From contig NZ_FNVV01000013.1 in the NCBI RefSeq assembly GCF_900108345.1, forward strand, positions 468,943 to 532,942: a stretch of DNA of 64,000 nt, in the 5' to 3' direction. This document shows positions 18,301 to 30,163 of this stretch, piece after piece. The notes beneath the pieces are model-generated. The model was given only the letters and a program-made list of their open reading frames with translations. It searched no databases and was not told the origin of the DNA. The position numbers were made by a program, and so were the translations under genes. Within the stretch, counting starts at the first letter, position 1. Every line of letters starts with the position of its first letter. Source of the DNA: Bacteroides ndongoniae (GTDB taxonomy: Bacteria; Bacteroidota; Bacteroidia; Bacteroidales; Bacteroidaceae).

Positions 18301-18565
18301 TGTGAGTAGAGGAGGAGCGGACACGACGTACGTGTGTGGCTCCGTTGACAGCGGTTTCGATGGGGAAGGTGACGAGTTGTTCCACTTCTTCGGCTGCCAT
18401 GCCGTTGGCTTCGGTCATCACCACTACGGTGGGAGCCGTCAGGTCGGGGAACACATCTACTTCCGTATGCAAGGCGGTGTAAGTACCGCCAATCAGCAAC
18501 AGCACCGATGCTACGAGCACCAGGATGCGGTTCTGAAGGGAGAAGTGTATGATTTTGTTGAGCAT
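15353..18565 (-). CDS. CusA/CzcA-type heavy-metal RND efflux pump
   Basis: A 1070-residue proton-driven inner membrane pump of the heavy-metal RND family, exporting metal ions such as Cu, Ag, Zn, Co or Cd from periplasm or cytoplasm. The protein shows the two-fold RND plan: TM1 at residues 10-30, a large periplasmic loop, a six-helix bundle (about 340-530), a second loop (about 610-870) and a final bundle. The TM4 motif AIAIGSLVDDAIVDVENV carries the acidic relay residues of this family. A low-complexity cytoplasmic Ser/Asn-rich loop at about 530-570 is family-typical. Located between adaptor and TolC genes. The metal cannot be told from sequence. Confidence 0.94.
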   Translation of the reverse strand: MLNKIIHFSLQNRILVLVASVLLLIGGTYTALHTEVDVFPDLTAPTVVVMTEANGMAAEEVEQLVTFPIETAVNGATHVRRVRSSSTHSFSVVWVEFDWDTDIYLARQIVSEKLSLVAEELPAGVGKPTLGPQSSILGEMLIVGLTADSTSLLDLRTLADWTIRPRLLSTGGVAQVAVLGGDIKEYQIQLDPERMRHYGVTLGQILEATRGMNLNANGGVIYEYGNEYIVRGLTATTNTELLGKTVVKATSDELQATSGSGSNSSLPILLEDVADVRIGAQTPKLGLASERGKPAVLLTVTKQPATSTLELTAKLEASLKDLQKNLPPDVKVSTDIFRQSRFIESSIGNVQKSLIEGGIFVVIVLFLFLANVRTTIISLVTLPLSLVVSILVLHYMGLTINTMSLGGMAIAIGSLVDDAIVDVENVYRRLHENRLLPPERRLPILQVVFNASREVRMPILNSTLIIVVSFVPLFFLSGMEGRMLVPLGIAFITALAASTVVALTLTPVLCSYMLRNKEDKHSEEIQELPEVTAKDSSESPASPSRNTNGANSGDSAVARTLKKAYGALLEKALHHKRAVLGCTIALFAVALGLFFTLGRSFLPPFNEGSFTINVSSLPGISLEESDAIGRRAEELLLTIPEIQTVARKTGRAELDEHALGVNTSEIEAPFELKDRPRSEVVAEVREKLGSIVGANIEIGQPISHRIDAMLSGTKANIAIKLFGDDLNRMFALGNEIKDKIQDVEGVADLTVEQQIERPQLTITPRREMLARYGITLPQFAEYVNACLAGEAVSQVYEQGKSFNLTVRMRDDLRDHAQKIGNLMIDTGDGLQVPLNYVADIRSTMGPNTISRENVKRKIVISANVADRDLRSVVNDIQERIDTQIQLPEGYHVEYGGQFESEQAASRTLMLTSFMSIVVIFLLLYHEFRSTKESAIILINLPLALIGGVFALLLTTGEVSIPAIIGFISLFGIATRNGMLLISHYNHLQREEGYGIYDSVLRGSLDRLNPILMTALSSALALIPLALGGDLPGNEIQSPMAKVILGGLLTSTFLNGFIIPIVYLLIHTKKE

Positions 18566-18574
18566 AACTTGTTA

Positions 18575-18658
18575 AATGAAGAATTAAGAATGAAGAACGA
18601 AGAATTCTTGTGTATGGAAAATTCTTCATTAGGAAGCGCAGCTTCCATTCTTCATTTT
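18575..18658. repeat. AATGAAGAAT repeat insertion inside efflux operon
   Basis: The 101-nt gap between adaptor and pump genes is filled by AATGAAGAAT-type copies in both orientations plus a perfect GGAAGC/GCTTCC hairpin (from 18631). It can fold into a large imperfect hairpin, so it may reduce downstream expression or process the mRNA. The same copies occur at 14067-14127. Confidence 0.7.
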
Positions 18659-18666
18659 TCGTTTAA

Positions 18667-19881
18667 TTAGTGTTCATGGCTGTGTGCCGGTATCGCATTT
18701 GTAGCCCCTGCCAGTTTCACTTGGTAGGCACCTTTGGTCACCAGACGGTCGCCAGCGTGCAGGCCGGTGAGTACCTGTACCCGTTCGCCGTCATCGGCAC
18801 CCAGGGTAACAAGTTGCTTCTGGTAGCATTCTTCATCCAGTTGCAGGTAAACGAAGTAGCTGCCTTGCTCTTCGGTGAGGGCCGAGCGGGGTACGCTGAT
18901 GACACCTTCCATCGGCGTGGTAAGTAGATAGATTTCGACAAAGGAGCCGGGAACGACTTCGCCTTTGTTGTCGAACTCGAAGGTAACGGGGATGTAATAG
19001 CTGCCCTCGCCCGAAGCCTTTCCGTAGGACAGCAGGCGGCCGTTCAGGTCTGTCAGGCTATATACCTTATTATTATAAGGAGTGGAGAAGTTGGCCGAGG
19101 CCACGGAGGGCAGGGCGTTGTAGTATTTCTCGGACACATCGGCGCGGAGGAAGAGACGACGGTTCTGCGTGATGCTGACTAATGGCTGGCCTACGCTGAC
19201 GTAATCGCCCTCCTTCACCAACAGGCTCTTGACGTAGCCGCCGATGGGGGCGGTGACAGTCTGTCCCTGCGGGGTGTGGTTGCGGGCTACGGCTTCGTAG
19301 CTGATGCGGGCATTCTCGTATGCCTGTTTGGCTTGGGCAAATTCCTTTTCGGAAACAATCTTGCTGGCTACCAGCGCTTTCATACGTTCGTACTCTTTCT
19401 TGCTGACTTCGTAGGCGATGCGGGCTTTCTGTACGGGGTCGCCTTCGGCCATGTTCTGCGACGAGAGGGTGAGCAGCGGGCTTCCCTTGCCCACCTGCAT
19501 GCCTTCGACTACATTTTTGTTGCGGAACGATACGACACCGGCCACTGTGGCAACGGCTACGCTTTCATCGCCCTGTGCGGCCAGTACCTGTCCGCTCGTC
19601 TTGATGACCTGATGGAAGGTACCCGGTTTGACGGTATTTACTTCAACGCCTGCGGCCTTGGCTTTGGCGGGCGGAAGGACTATTTCGCCACTGCCGGCGC
19701 TATGGGCTTCTTCGGCTTCGTGATTATGACCGTCGTGCTCGTCTGCTTCTTCATGCAGTTCGGCCTCATGGTCGTGGTTCTCGGTCTCGTGGTTGTGTCC
19801 GTCGTGCGTATCGGCGGACCGGCTGTTGCAGGAGCCCAGCGACAATGCGACGAGGACTCCCAAAAATATCAGTTTCTTCAT
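18667..19881 (-). CDS. Efflux RND periplasmic adaptor (CusB-like), His-rich lipoprotein
   Basis: A 404-residue membrane fusion protein linking pump and channel. A lipoprotein signal (SLGSC, Cys18) anchors it to the inner membrane. Residues 20-65 are extremely His/Glu/Asp-rich (HDGHNHETENHDHEAELHEE and on) and the C-terminus ends HSHEH, both likely metal-binding, supporting a heavy-metal substrate. Then follow the barrel-sandwich hybrid domain halves (about 85-145 and 210-250) around a helical hairpin (about 145-205), and a beta-barrel/MP domain. It is 101 nt before the pump gene, with a repeat between them. A -7 box at 19937-19944 gives it its own promoter candidate. Confidence 0.92.
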   Translation of the reverse strand: MKKLIFLGVLVALSLGSCNSRSADTHDGHNHETENHDHEAELHEEADEHDGHNHEAEEAHSAGSGEIVLPPAKAKAAGVEVNTVKPGTFHQVIKTSGQVLAAQGDESVAVATVAGVVSFRNKNVVEGMQVGKGSPLLTLSSQNMAEGDPVQKARIAYEVSKKEYERMKALVASKIVSEKEFAQAKQAYENARISYEAVARNHTPQGQTVTAPIGGYVKSLLVKEGDYVSVGQPLVSITQNRRLFLRADVSEKYYNALPSVASANFSTPYNNKVYSLTDLNGRLLSYGKASGEGSYYIPVTFEFDNKGEVVPGSFVEIYLLTTPMEGVISVPRSALTEEQGSYFVYLQLDEECYQKQLVTLGADDGERVQVLTGLHAGDRLVTKGAYQVKLAGATNAIPAHSHEH

Positions 19882-19936
19882 TGATATAAATGGATTAAGT
19901 TCTTGCTAAATACTAATGCTATGCTTTTTCCGGCTG

Positions 19937-19944
19937 CAAAGGTA
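19937..19944 (-). promoter_or_regulatory. -7 box TACCTTTG for efflux operon
   Basis: Perfect TAnnTTTG on the minus strand 56 nt before the adaptor gene; no good -33 box. Confidence 0.5.
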
Positions 19945-19997
19945 GTGATACGGATGTGCAACCGGGTTGCAATATGCGCGAAGGCACACCGTGACAA

Positions 19998-20417
19998 TTA
20001 CGCAAGAAGGCTGGGAGGAGCCCTTAATCCTGAGGCACGGACGATATAGACGCCGTGCAGCGATTCAATGTAGGGTGAGTATGAGTCAGATAGACAAGGC
20101 TCGTCGAAGGCGGCCAGTTGTCTGATGAACGGGCTGAGTGCGGCGGGCAGCAGGACGGGTTTCAGCACGGGAGCCTGACGCTCGGTACGCGGGGTGCGCT
20201 GCAGGAAGTGACTGACGATGCAGCCCTTGTCGTGGCAGCAGTTGGGATGTCCGGCCGGGTGATGGTGGTGAGGTATGTGGCAGCAGCTAGGCTCTACATC
20301 GTTCTTCATACAGATGAAGCCGTTGGCATGGTGATGATGGGGAAAGACGGGTACAGCCAGCATGATGATGCTGACTAAAAAAAGCAAGTATACAATGTAC
20401 TTTTTCTCTTTCTCCAT
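19998..20417 (-). CDS. His/Cys-rich small protein heading the metal efflux operon
   Basis: A 139-residue protein with an N-terminal membrane or signal helix (residues 7-25) followed by a metal-binding-looking block: PHHHHANGF, CMKNDVEPSCCHIPHHHHP and GHPNCCHDKGC. This gives more than ten His and seven Cys within 50 residues. The remainder is uncharged and Pro/Leu-rich with no domain I know. It is the first gene before the CusBCA-like operon on the same strand, 116 nt upstream of the adaptor. A periplasmic metal chaperone or buffer for the pump is the simplest reading, but there is no direct proof. It may belong to the DUF6769-type proteins of Bacteroides. Confidence 0.75.
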   Translation of the reverse strand: MEKEKKYIVYLLFLVSIIMLAVPVFPHHHHANGFICMKNDVEPSCCHIPHHHHPAGHPNCCHDKGCIVSHFLQRTPRTERQAPVLKPVLLPAALSPFIRQLAAFDEPCLSDSYSPYIESLHGVYIVRASGLRAPPSLLA

Positions 20418-20439
20418 GCCTTTTTGCTTCTGATGGTTG

Positions 20440-20447
20440 CAAAGATA
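20440..20447 (-). promoter_or_regulatory. -7 box TATCTTTG for His/Cys-rich gene
   Basis: Perfect TAnnTTTG, 22 nt before the start codon, with a weak TTGG near the -33 position. Confidence 0.55.
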
Positions 20448-20494
20448 AAAGTAAATCGTATACTTGCCAAGAACTAAGATAATAAATTAGTCGA

Positions 20495-23933
<3,439 letters not shown>

Positions 23934-23949
23934 GCGGAGGAAAACGGTT

Positions 23950-23962
23950 TGACAGAATGTCA
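23950..23962. promoter_or_regulatory. Palindrome TGACAGAATGTCA upstream of the beta-galactosidase promoter
   Basis: A perfect 5-bp inverted repeat with a 3-nt centre lies about 17 nt upstream of the -33 box, a usual place for an activator site. No regulator is encoded next to it. Confidence 0.35.
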
Positions 23963-24160
23963 TTTTGTATTTCCGAAGCGGTGAGAATCCGTTATTTCTG
24001 CCCGTTGCCCGGGATGTGCGCAATTTTGCGGGCAGATTTCTGTATCTTTCTTATAGATAGACGGATAGCGAAATGTTTACAGTTGAAATAGAATGGAAAC
24101 GACGGAAAACGGAGCTGGAACCAGTGTTCCTTCCACCAGAAAGCCATGTTTCCGAGGCAC

Positions 24161-24270
24161 ACAAGCGTTGTTCGTGTACCGCACAAGCAATGTTCGCGAG
24201 CCATACAAGCATTCTTCCGACTCCGCACAAGCGTTGCGGAAGTGGAAAACAAGCATTTTCGGGAGTGTTT
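24161..24270. repeat. Family B array (diverged), exact 22-nt period, 5 units
   Basis: Units beginning ACAAGC start at 24161, 24183, 24205, 24227 and 24249. Typical unit halves are ACAAGCGTTGTTCGTGTACC and ACAAGCAATGTTCGCGAGCC, diverged relatives of the GCTCGYGAGCC units at the other family B loci. Decayed copies may extend a unit upstream. Confidence 0.85.
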
Positions 24271-24416
24271 TTGTGCATATCTATGCACTTTTGCGGGCGT
24301 TTTATGCTGTTCGGGCTTCTGTTTTGCGGAAAACAGATAAAGAGGCGGTAAGCAAAACAGCCGTTTGCCTGTCACGAAGACGGGGAAACGGCTGTCTTGG
24401 TATGCAAAAAGATTTT

Positions 24417-26063
24417 TCAGGAAACCTTATTTCTCTCCAGTTCGCTGAGCGATTCCATTTTCTTCTTTTCCAGAAATTCGTAGACGCCACAAAGGTGTTC
24501 GCGGACGCGCTGGTGGCCGAACTCGTACACCTTGCTTACCAGTCCGTCGAGGAAGTCACGGTCGTGGCTGACAACAATCAGTGTGCCGTCGAAGTCCATC
24601 AGTGCCTGCTTCAGGATGTCTTTGGTCTTCAGGTCCAGATGGTTGGTAGGCTCGTCCAGGATGAGCAGGTTGACCGGTTCGAGTAGCAGTTTGATCATCG
24701 CCAGTCGGGTACGCTCGCCGCCGGAGAGCACCTTTACCTTCTTCATCGAGGCTTCGGGGCTGCCGAACATAAAAGCACCCAGCAGGTCGCGTATCTTGTT
24801 GCGTATCTCGCCTTTGGCCACGTCGTCGATGGTCTGGAACACCGTCAGGTTTTCGTCCAGCAGCGAAGCCTGGTTCTGTGCGAAGTAGCCTATCTGTACG
24901 TTGTGGCCCAGCGTCAGGGTTCCTTCGTGTTCAATCTCGCCCATGATGCACTTCACCAGTGTAGACTTTCCTTCGCCGTTTCGGCCTACGAAAGCCACCT
25001 TGTCGCCGCGTTCGATGGTGAGCGTCGCATTGCGGAACACCACGTGATCGCCGTACGTCTTGCCTACGCCGTCCATGATGACGGGATAGTTGCCCGAGCG
25101 GGGCGACGGGGGGAACTTCAGTCGCAGGGCCGAGGTATCTTCCTCGTCCACTTCGAGCAGTTCCAGTTTCTCCAGCATCTTCACGCGGCTCTGCACTTGT
25201 AAGGTTTTCGAGTAAGTTCCCTTGAAGCGTTCGATGAACTCTTTGGTTTCGGCAATGAACTTCTGCTGTTCGTCGTAGGCTTTCTGTTGCTGTTCGCGGC
25301 GCTCCTTGCGCAGCTCCAGGTATTTGGAATAGTTCACCTTGTAGTCGTAGATGCGTCCCATGGTCACTTCGATGGTGCGGGTGGTGATGTTGTCTACAAA
25401 CTTACGGTCGTGGCTGATGACTACCACCGCCTTACCGTTGTTGATGAGGAAGTCTTCGAGCCACTGTATGGACTCGATGTCCAGATGGTTGGTAGGCTCG
25501 TCCAGCAGCAGGACGTCGGGCTTCTGCAACAGCAGTTTGGACAGCTCGATACGCATGCGCCATCCGCCGCTGAAGTCGCTGGTGGGGCGGCCGAAGTCGC
25601 TCCGCTCGAAGCCAAGTCCCAGCAAGGTCTTTTCCACGTCTTCCTCGTAGTTGGTGGCATCGATGGCGTAGAACTTCTCGCTCAGGGCCGACACTTGTTC
25701 GATGAGTTGCATGTAGCTGTCGCTCTCGTAGTCGGTGCGCGTCTCCAGTTCCTTGTTCAGGCGTTCAATCTCGGCCTCCATCTCGTGCAGGTGGGCAAAG
25801 GCCTGGGCAGTTTCCTCGAACACGGTGCGTCCGTCTTCCGTCATCAGGTGCTGCGGCAGGTAGGCCACAACGCAGTCTTTGGGCACCGATACCTTTCCCC
25901 GTGTGGGCTGCCGGATGCCTGCGAGAATCTTCAGCAGGGTGCTTTTTCCGGCTCCGTTCTTTCCCATGAGGGCGATGCGGTCCTTTTCGTTAATCACAAA
26001 AGAAATGTCGCTAAATAAAGTAGTGCCGCCAAATTCTACGGCCAGTCCGTCTATTGAAATCAT
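24417..26063 (-). CDS. ABC-F family ATP-binding protein
   Basis: A 548-residue duplicated ATPase without membrane helices. Both cassettes are complete: GKNGAGKSTLLKIL and VGRNGEGKSTLVKCI (Walker A), FSGGWRMRIELSKLLL and LSGGERTRLAMIKLLL (signature), each followed by LDEPTNHLD. The linker between them (about 235-305) is the charged helical PtIM segment, rich in KERREQQQKAYDEQQKF. ABC-F proteins bind the ribosomal E site and modulate translation (EttA-type) or protect against antibiotics; this one most resembles the housekeeping YdiF/Uup-like group. It has a -7 box facing that of the SNF2 gene. Confidence 0.93.
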   Translation of the reverse strand: MISIDGLAVEFGGTTLFSDISFVINEKDRIALMGKNGAGKSTLLKILAGIRQPTRGKVSVPKDCVVAYLPQHLMTEDGRTVFEETAQAFAHLHEMEAEIERLNKELETRTDYESDSYMQLIEQVSALSEKFYAIDATNYEEDVEKTLLGLGFERSDFGRPTSDFSGGWRMRIELSKLLLQKPDVLLLDEPTNHLDIESIQWLEDFLINNGKAVVVISHDRKFVDNITTRTIEVTMGRIYDYKVNYSKYLELRKERREQQQKAYDEQQKFIAETKEFIERFKGTYSKTLQVQSRVKMLEKLELLEVDEEDTSALRLKFPPSPRSGNYPVIMDGVGKTYGDHVVFRNATLTIERGDKVAFVGRNGEGKSTLVKCIMGEIEHEGTLTLGHNVQIGYFAQNQASLLDENLTVFQTIDDVAKGEIRNKIRDLLGAFMFGSPEASMKKVKVLSGGERTRLAMIKLLLEPVNLLILDEPTNHLDLKTKDILKQALMDFDGTLIVVSHDRDFLDGLVSKVYEFGHQRVREHLCGVYEFLEKKKMESLSELERNKVS

Positions 26064-26084
26064 AAGTCCGTTTTAAATGAGGTG

Positions 26085-26092
26085 CAAAGATA
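26085..26092 (-). promoter_or_regulatory. -7 box TATCTTTG for ABC-F gene
   Basis: Perfect TAnnTTTG, 21 nt before the ABC-F start codon on the minus strand. Confidence 0.6.
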
Positions 26093-26115
26093 GTGCATTT
26101 GTATGTAATTCTTTT

Positions 26116-26123
26116 TATCTTTG
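26116..26123 (+). promoter_or_regulatory. -7 box TATCTTTG for SNF2 helicase gene
   Basis: Perfect TAnnTTTG, 24 nt before the ATG at 26148, divergent to the ABC-F promoter. The apparent TTG start at 26121 lies within this box and is therefore rejected. Confidence 0.65.
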
Positions 26124-26147
26124 CTTCCCTTAATCGAAAACTGTGTC

Positions 26148-29100
26148 ATGAATCTGGTTATAAACTGTACGAAAATAGAAGAACTGGATGAAACCCTCCA
26201 GAAAGTATTGTGCTTTTACGCATATTGTGCCGACTTTGTTTCAGTCAAGAGCCTGGAAACGTTGTGGAAAACATTGCCGACCATGCCGCATGGCATGAAA
26301 AAGGTGCTGGACTTGCTGAATTCGAAGGGAATGTTGTCAATCTTCAACTACAACTGGGCTTCCAAAATGTATGAGTATAGTGTTTCGTATAAATACTATT
26401 TCCCGGTTCTTTATTTTCTGAAGACACGCCATCCGGAGTGGGAAGCCGATTATCGCCGGTGTGTGGACCACGATTATAACAAGAATGCGATGTTTCTCGA
26501 ACTGGAAGAAGCTTTTATGGCGGTACTCGAACATCGGGAAGCCGATTTGCCGTCGTTGCGTATTTCGGTTTCAATGTACTCTTACCTGTTTCCTGTAGCT
26601 TTTGATCCCTGCATCAGTCCTTTGTTCCTGAAACTGGACGATGACTTGTTTGCAGAGGCTTTCTCGAAATTGTTGGTCTATATGCAGGATAACGACTATC
26701 TTGATGACCAGAATCACCTGCTGCAATGGTTGGAAACAAAATCCTTGCCGGCAGCGATGCGATCCCGGTTGCGTTCCATGCTGGCCCTTTACCGTTACTA
26801 TTCGCACGGCGAGTACAAACCCTTGCAGGATTCGTCCGACGACGTATTCTTCTGGATACTGAATGCCGTATATGCCCTGCATAGAGAAAGGTATGCCGAT
26901 GCAGTGGCATTGTTCGACAAGGCTTTGAAGATAAGAAACAAGATAGCCCACGAAAAGAACATTTTCGAGAATCCCCTGACCTGCTATTTCCTCATAATGG
27001 CCTACGTGCACGATGATTCGCCTGCAAGCATCAAGAAACTGGACCGGTTCAGGAACAAAAGAGGAGTGAAAGAACAGCTGAACCTGTTGCCGGCTTATAT
27101 CGTAGCCAGTGCTTTCAGAAACGAAGAACGAAAAGCCAGTTTGGGACTGGTACAGCAACTCTTTGATTCACTCTTCCATCCGTCTGTCTTATATTCGTAC
27201 TTGGGTTTTCTGTTTAACCGTTACTTTGAATTGACAGATCCCTTGCAGGACAAAGGCTTCTACGAACTGCATCCGCAACAGGCCGTACTAAAGCACGAAC
27301 TGTCTGCTTACATTGATCTGACTGAGGAGGAACGTGCCCGGCTTACCCGAATTTACGGTACGTCGCCCGCCCTGACTTCCATACGCCGGAAGCAGGCATG
27401 GGAGTTGCTGATAGAAGACTTGTTGAAGAACGAAAGCCAGACAGGCAGCGTGCAGAAGGAAGAAAAGGATGCACGACTGATGTACCTCATCAAGTATAAC
27501 TATATAGAAGTGCGCGAACAGACCCGTCTGAAGTCGGGGAAGTGGAGCAGCGGAAAACCTATTTCGAATATACGTTACTTTCAGGAAGGTTCGGCGTTGA
27601 TGGACGAATTTGACAGGCAGATCTGGAATAAATACCGGCAGGGCAACTATGATTCGATGTATTTGAGTGTGATGTTGCCTATGATGGTAGGCTGCGACCG
27701 TCTGTATACCGGCTATTACGCCCCTTTCGAACAAGTGAAGGTAGACGAGGAGAAACCTTATCTGTCGGTGGAGAAAGTGGGGAACCGGTTTAACATAACC
27801 TCCAACATCCCCCTGTCGGCACTGCTTGATACGCCCGATAGTCATATTGTACTGAAGAAGTCTGATACTTATTATACCGTGATTCCTATCACGCCGAAGC
27901 AGTGGGATTATTACCGTCGTCTGCTCATGGTAGGATATTTCCCTTTGGAAGCCGAGGCGCAACTGAAGGACTTCCTGCCCCGCATCAGTGATACGGTAGA
28001 AGTGCATTCGTCGCTGCTGGAGAACGGCTCTACGCTGGAAACGGTAGAAGGGAGTGCTGAGATAGCTTTGCAAGTCCGTCCGCAAGGCAGGCAGTTCGAG
28101 GTAAAGACCTATGTCAAGCCTTTGCCGAAGGGCAAGGGAGCTTTTCTGCCCGGCGAAGGAAACGCATTGGTGTTCGACGAGGCAGACGGCAAGCGGGTGC
28201 AGGTGAAGCGCCACCTCGGCAAGGAACGCAGGAATTACGAAGTGCTGAACAACTTCATGGAAGACAGCTTCGGCCGTTCGCTCGAAAGGCAGAGCATCAG
28301 CCTGTTGCCCGAAGAGTTGCTTTCGCTTATCGACTTTGTGCGCCAGTCTTCCGACACTTATTACATCGAGTGGCCCGAAGGCGAAAAGCTGCGTCTGAAG
28401 CTTCCCGTTTCGACCGAGAACATGCACGTACGTCTGGAGACAAAGGGCGATTGGTTCGACATCGAAGGAGATGTGCAGATTGACGACCACACCGTGCTCA
28501 GCATGACACAGTTGCTCGACTTGCTGGGACAGAGCCATGGAAACTTTATCCGTCTGAACGAAACCGATTACCTGAAACTGAACGAAAGTCTGCTGAAACA
28601 GCTGCGTAAGCTGGAGGCGCTTACCGTGAAGGAACATGGGCAGATGCACATTTCGCGCTTCAACGCGCCTTTGCTGGACGATGCCATGACGGGCGAGCTG
28701 GAAGTACAAGGTAACCGTTTGCTGGACGACTTGCGTACGTCGATCAGGCGCAGCATGAAGATCGAAGCCGGTGTTCCCAACACCTTGCAGGCTACCTTGC
28801 GCGGTTATCAGCTCGAAGGATTCCGCTGGATGGTGCGTTTGTCCGGTTGGGGAGCCGGTGCCTGCCTGGCCGACGACATGGGTTTGGGAAAGACGGTACA
28901 GACCATTGCTTTCTTGTTGTACAGAGCAGCCGAAGGAGCGTCGCTGGTGGTGGCTCCGGCTTCGGTGGTTCCCAACTGGAAGAACGAACTGCAACGCTTT
29001 GCCCCTACGTTGAACGTACATGTACTGAACGGGGCAGACGACCGCAAGGCACTTATCGACGGTGCGGGCGAATACGATGTGGTGTTGTCGACTTACGGTC

Positions 29101-30161
29101 TGCTGGTCAATGCGGAAGAGCCGCTGGTGAGCAAGCAGTGGAATGTGGTGTGTCTGGACGAGGCACATACCATAAAGAATCGTGATACGAAGACGTCGAG
29201 AGTAGCTATGCAACTGCAGGCATCGGCACGCCTCATCCTGACGGGTACTCCCATACAGAACCATCTCAGCGAGTTGTGGAATCTGTTCCGTTTCATCACT
29301 CCCGGCCTGTTGGGCAGTTACGAACAGTTCCGCCTGAAGTTCATTGTTCCCATTGAAGAAGGCGATAAGGAGAAACAACGTCAGCTGAAGCGCATTGTCC
29401 AGCCTTTCATGCTGCGACGCACCAAGTCCGAGGTAGTGGAAGAACTGCCCGAGAAGATGGAAATCACCTTGCCGGTCGAGCTGTCGGAAGAAGAAATGGC
29501 GGTGTACGAAGTGATTCGCCGTCGTGCCAAGGCGATGCTCGAAGAAAGCAATGCCGTAAGCATGAGTACACTGGCCGAAATCACCCGATTGCGTCAGGCA
29601 GCCTGTTCCATAGCCCTGACAGACAGCCGCTGGAAAGGCGAGACGACGAAGATACAGATGCTGCTCGACCTGATAGCTGAAATAAAGGAGGGTAACAACC
29701 GGGTATTGGTCTTTAGCCAGTTTACGTCTTTTCTGGAGTTGGTTCGGAAGCGCCTTGACGAGCAGGGCGAACCTTATTTCTATCTGGACGGTTCGGTAAC
29801 CATGAAGCAGCGTGAGGAGCTGGTACGGAAGTTTCAGCAGGGCGAGTGCCCCATCTTCCTCATCAGTCTGAAGGCTGGCGGACTGGGGCTGAATCTGACG
29901 GGAGCCAATTACGTCATCCATCTGGACCCGTGGTGGAATCCGGCCATCGAACAACAGGCCACCGACCGTGCCTATCGCATCGGGCAACAGAATCGTGTGA
30001 CCGTTTATCACCTGATAGCCCAGCACACCATCGAAGAGAAAATACTGCGCCTTCACCGCACCAAGCGCGACTTGGCCGACTCATTGCTCGAAGGCGCCAA
30101 TGCCGGTTACAAGCTGACCGACAAGGAACTGCTGGAGATGCTGACGGAACAGGACGGATAA
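26148..30161 (+). CDS. SNF2-family DEAD/DEAH-box helicase
   Basis: A 1337-residue Swi2/Snf2-type ATPase that would translocate on double-stranded DNA to remodel bound complexes. The C-terminal third is the motor: Walker A DDMGLGKTVQ (Lys915), DEAH at 1004-1007, LTGTPIQNHLSELWNLFRF (motif III region) and the second RecA lobe with ISLKAGGLGLNLTGAN and QATDRAYRIGQ (motifs V, VI). The first ~880 residues match no domain I know; they look like repeated helical modules early on (about 1-330) and beta-rich segments later. Start at 26148 because the longer frame begins inside the promoter. Its stop is two bases from the convergent lipoprotein stop. The biological target is unknown. Confidence 0.92.
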   Translation: MNLVINCTKIEELDETLQKVLCFYAYCADFVSVKSLETLWKTLPTMPHGMKKVLDLLNSKGMLSIFNYNWASKMYEYSVSYKYYFPVLYFLKTRHPEWEADYRRCVDHDYNKNAMFLELEEAFMAVLEHREADLPSLRISVSMYSYLFPVAFDPCISPLFLKLDDDLFAEAFSKLLVYMQDNDYLDDQNHLLQWLETKSLPAAMRSRLRSMLALYRYYSHGEYKPLQDSSDDVFFWILNAVYALHRERYADAVALFDKALKIRNKIAHEKNIFENPLTCYFLIMAYVHDDSPASIKKLDRFRNKRGVKEQLNLLPAYIVASAFRNEERKASLGLVQQLFDSLFHPSVLYSYLGFLFNRYFELTDPLQDKGFYELHPQQAVLKHELSAYIDLTEEERARLTRIYGTSPALTSIRRKQAWELLIEDLLKNESQTGSVQKEEKDARLMYLIKYNYIEVREQTRLKSGKWSSGKPISNIRYFQEGSALMDEFDRQIWNKYRQGNYDSMYLSVMLPMMVGCDRLYTGYYAPFEQVKVDEEKPYLSVEKVGNRFNITSNIPLSALLDTPDSHIVLKKSDTYYTVIPITPKQWDYYRRLLMVGYFPLEAEAQLKDFLPRISDTVEVHSSLLENGSTLETVEGSAEIALQVRPQGRQFEVKTYVKPLPKGKGAFLPGEGNALVFDEADGKRVQVKRHLGKERRNYEVLNNFMEDSFGRSLERQSISLLPEELLSLIDFVRQSSDTYYIEWPEGEKLRLKLPVSTENMHVRLETKGDWFDIEGDVQIDDHTVLSMTQLLDLLGQSHGNFIRLNETDYLKLNESLLKQLRKLEALTVKEHGQMHISRFNAPLLDDAMTGELEVQGNRLLDDLRTSIRRSMKIEAGVPNTLQATLRGYQLEGFRWMVRLSGWGAGACLADDMGLGKTVQTIAFLLYRAAEGASLVVAPASVVPNWKNELQRFAPTLNVHVLNGADDRKALIDGAGEYDVVLSTYGLLVNAEEPLVSKQWNVVCLDEAHTIKNRDTKTSRVAMQLQASARLILTGTPIQNHLSELWNLFRFITPGLLGSYEQFRLKFIVPIEEGDKEKQRQLKRIVQPFMLRRTKSEVVEELPEKMEITLPVELSEEEMAVYEVIRRRAKAMLEESNAVSMSTLAEITRLRQAACSIALTDSRWKGETTKIQMLLDLIAEIKEGNNRVLVFSQFTSFLELVRKRLDEQGEPYFYLDGSVTMKQREELVRKFQQGECPIFLISLKAGGLGLNLTGANYVIHLDPWWNPAIEQQATDRAYRIGQQNRVTVYHLIAQHTIEEKILRLHRTKRDLADSLLEGANAGYKLTDKELLEMLTEQDG

Positions 30162-30163
30162 GT

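Noticed and set aside
27288..30056. A 922-codon open frame antisense to the SNF2 gene
   Set aside because: Composition and lack of any motif show it is a shadow of the helicase, which has full motor motifs on the other strand.
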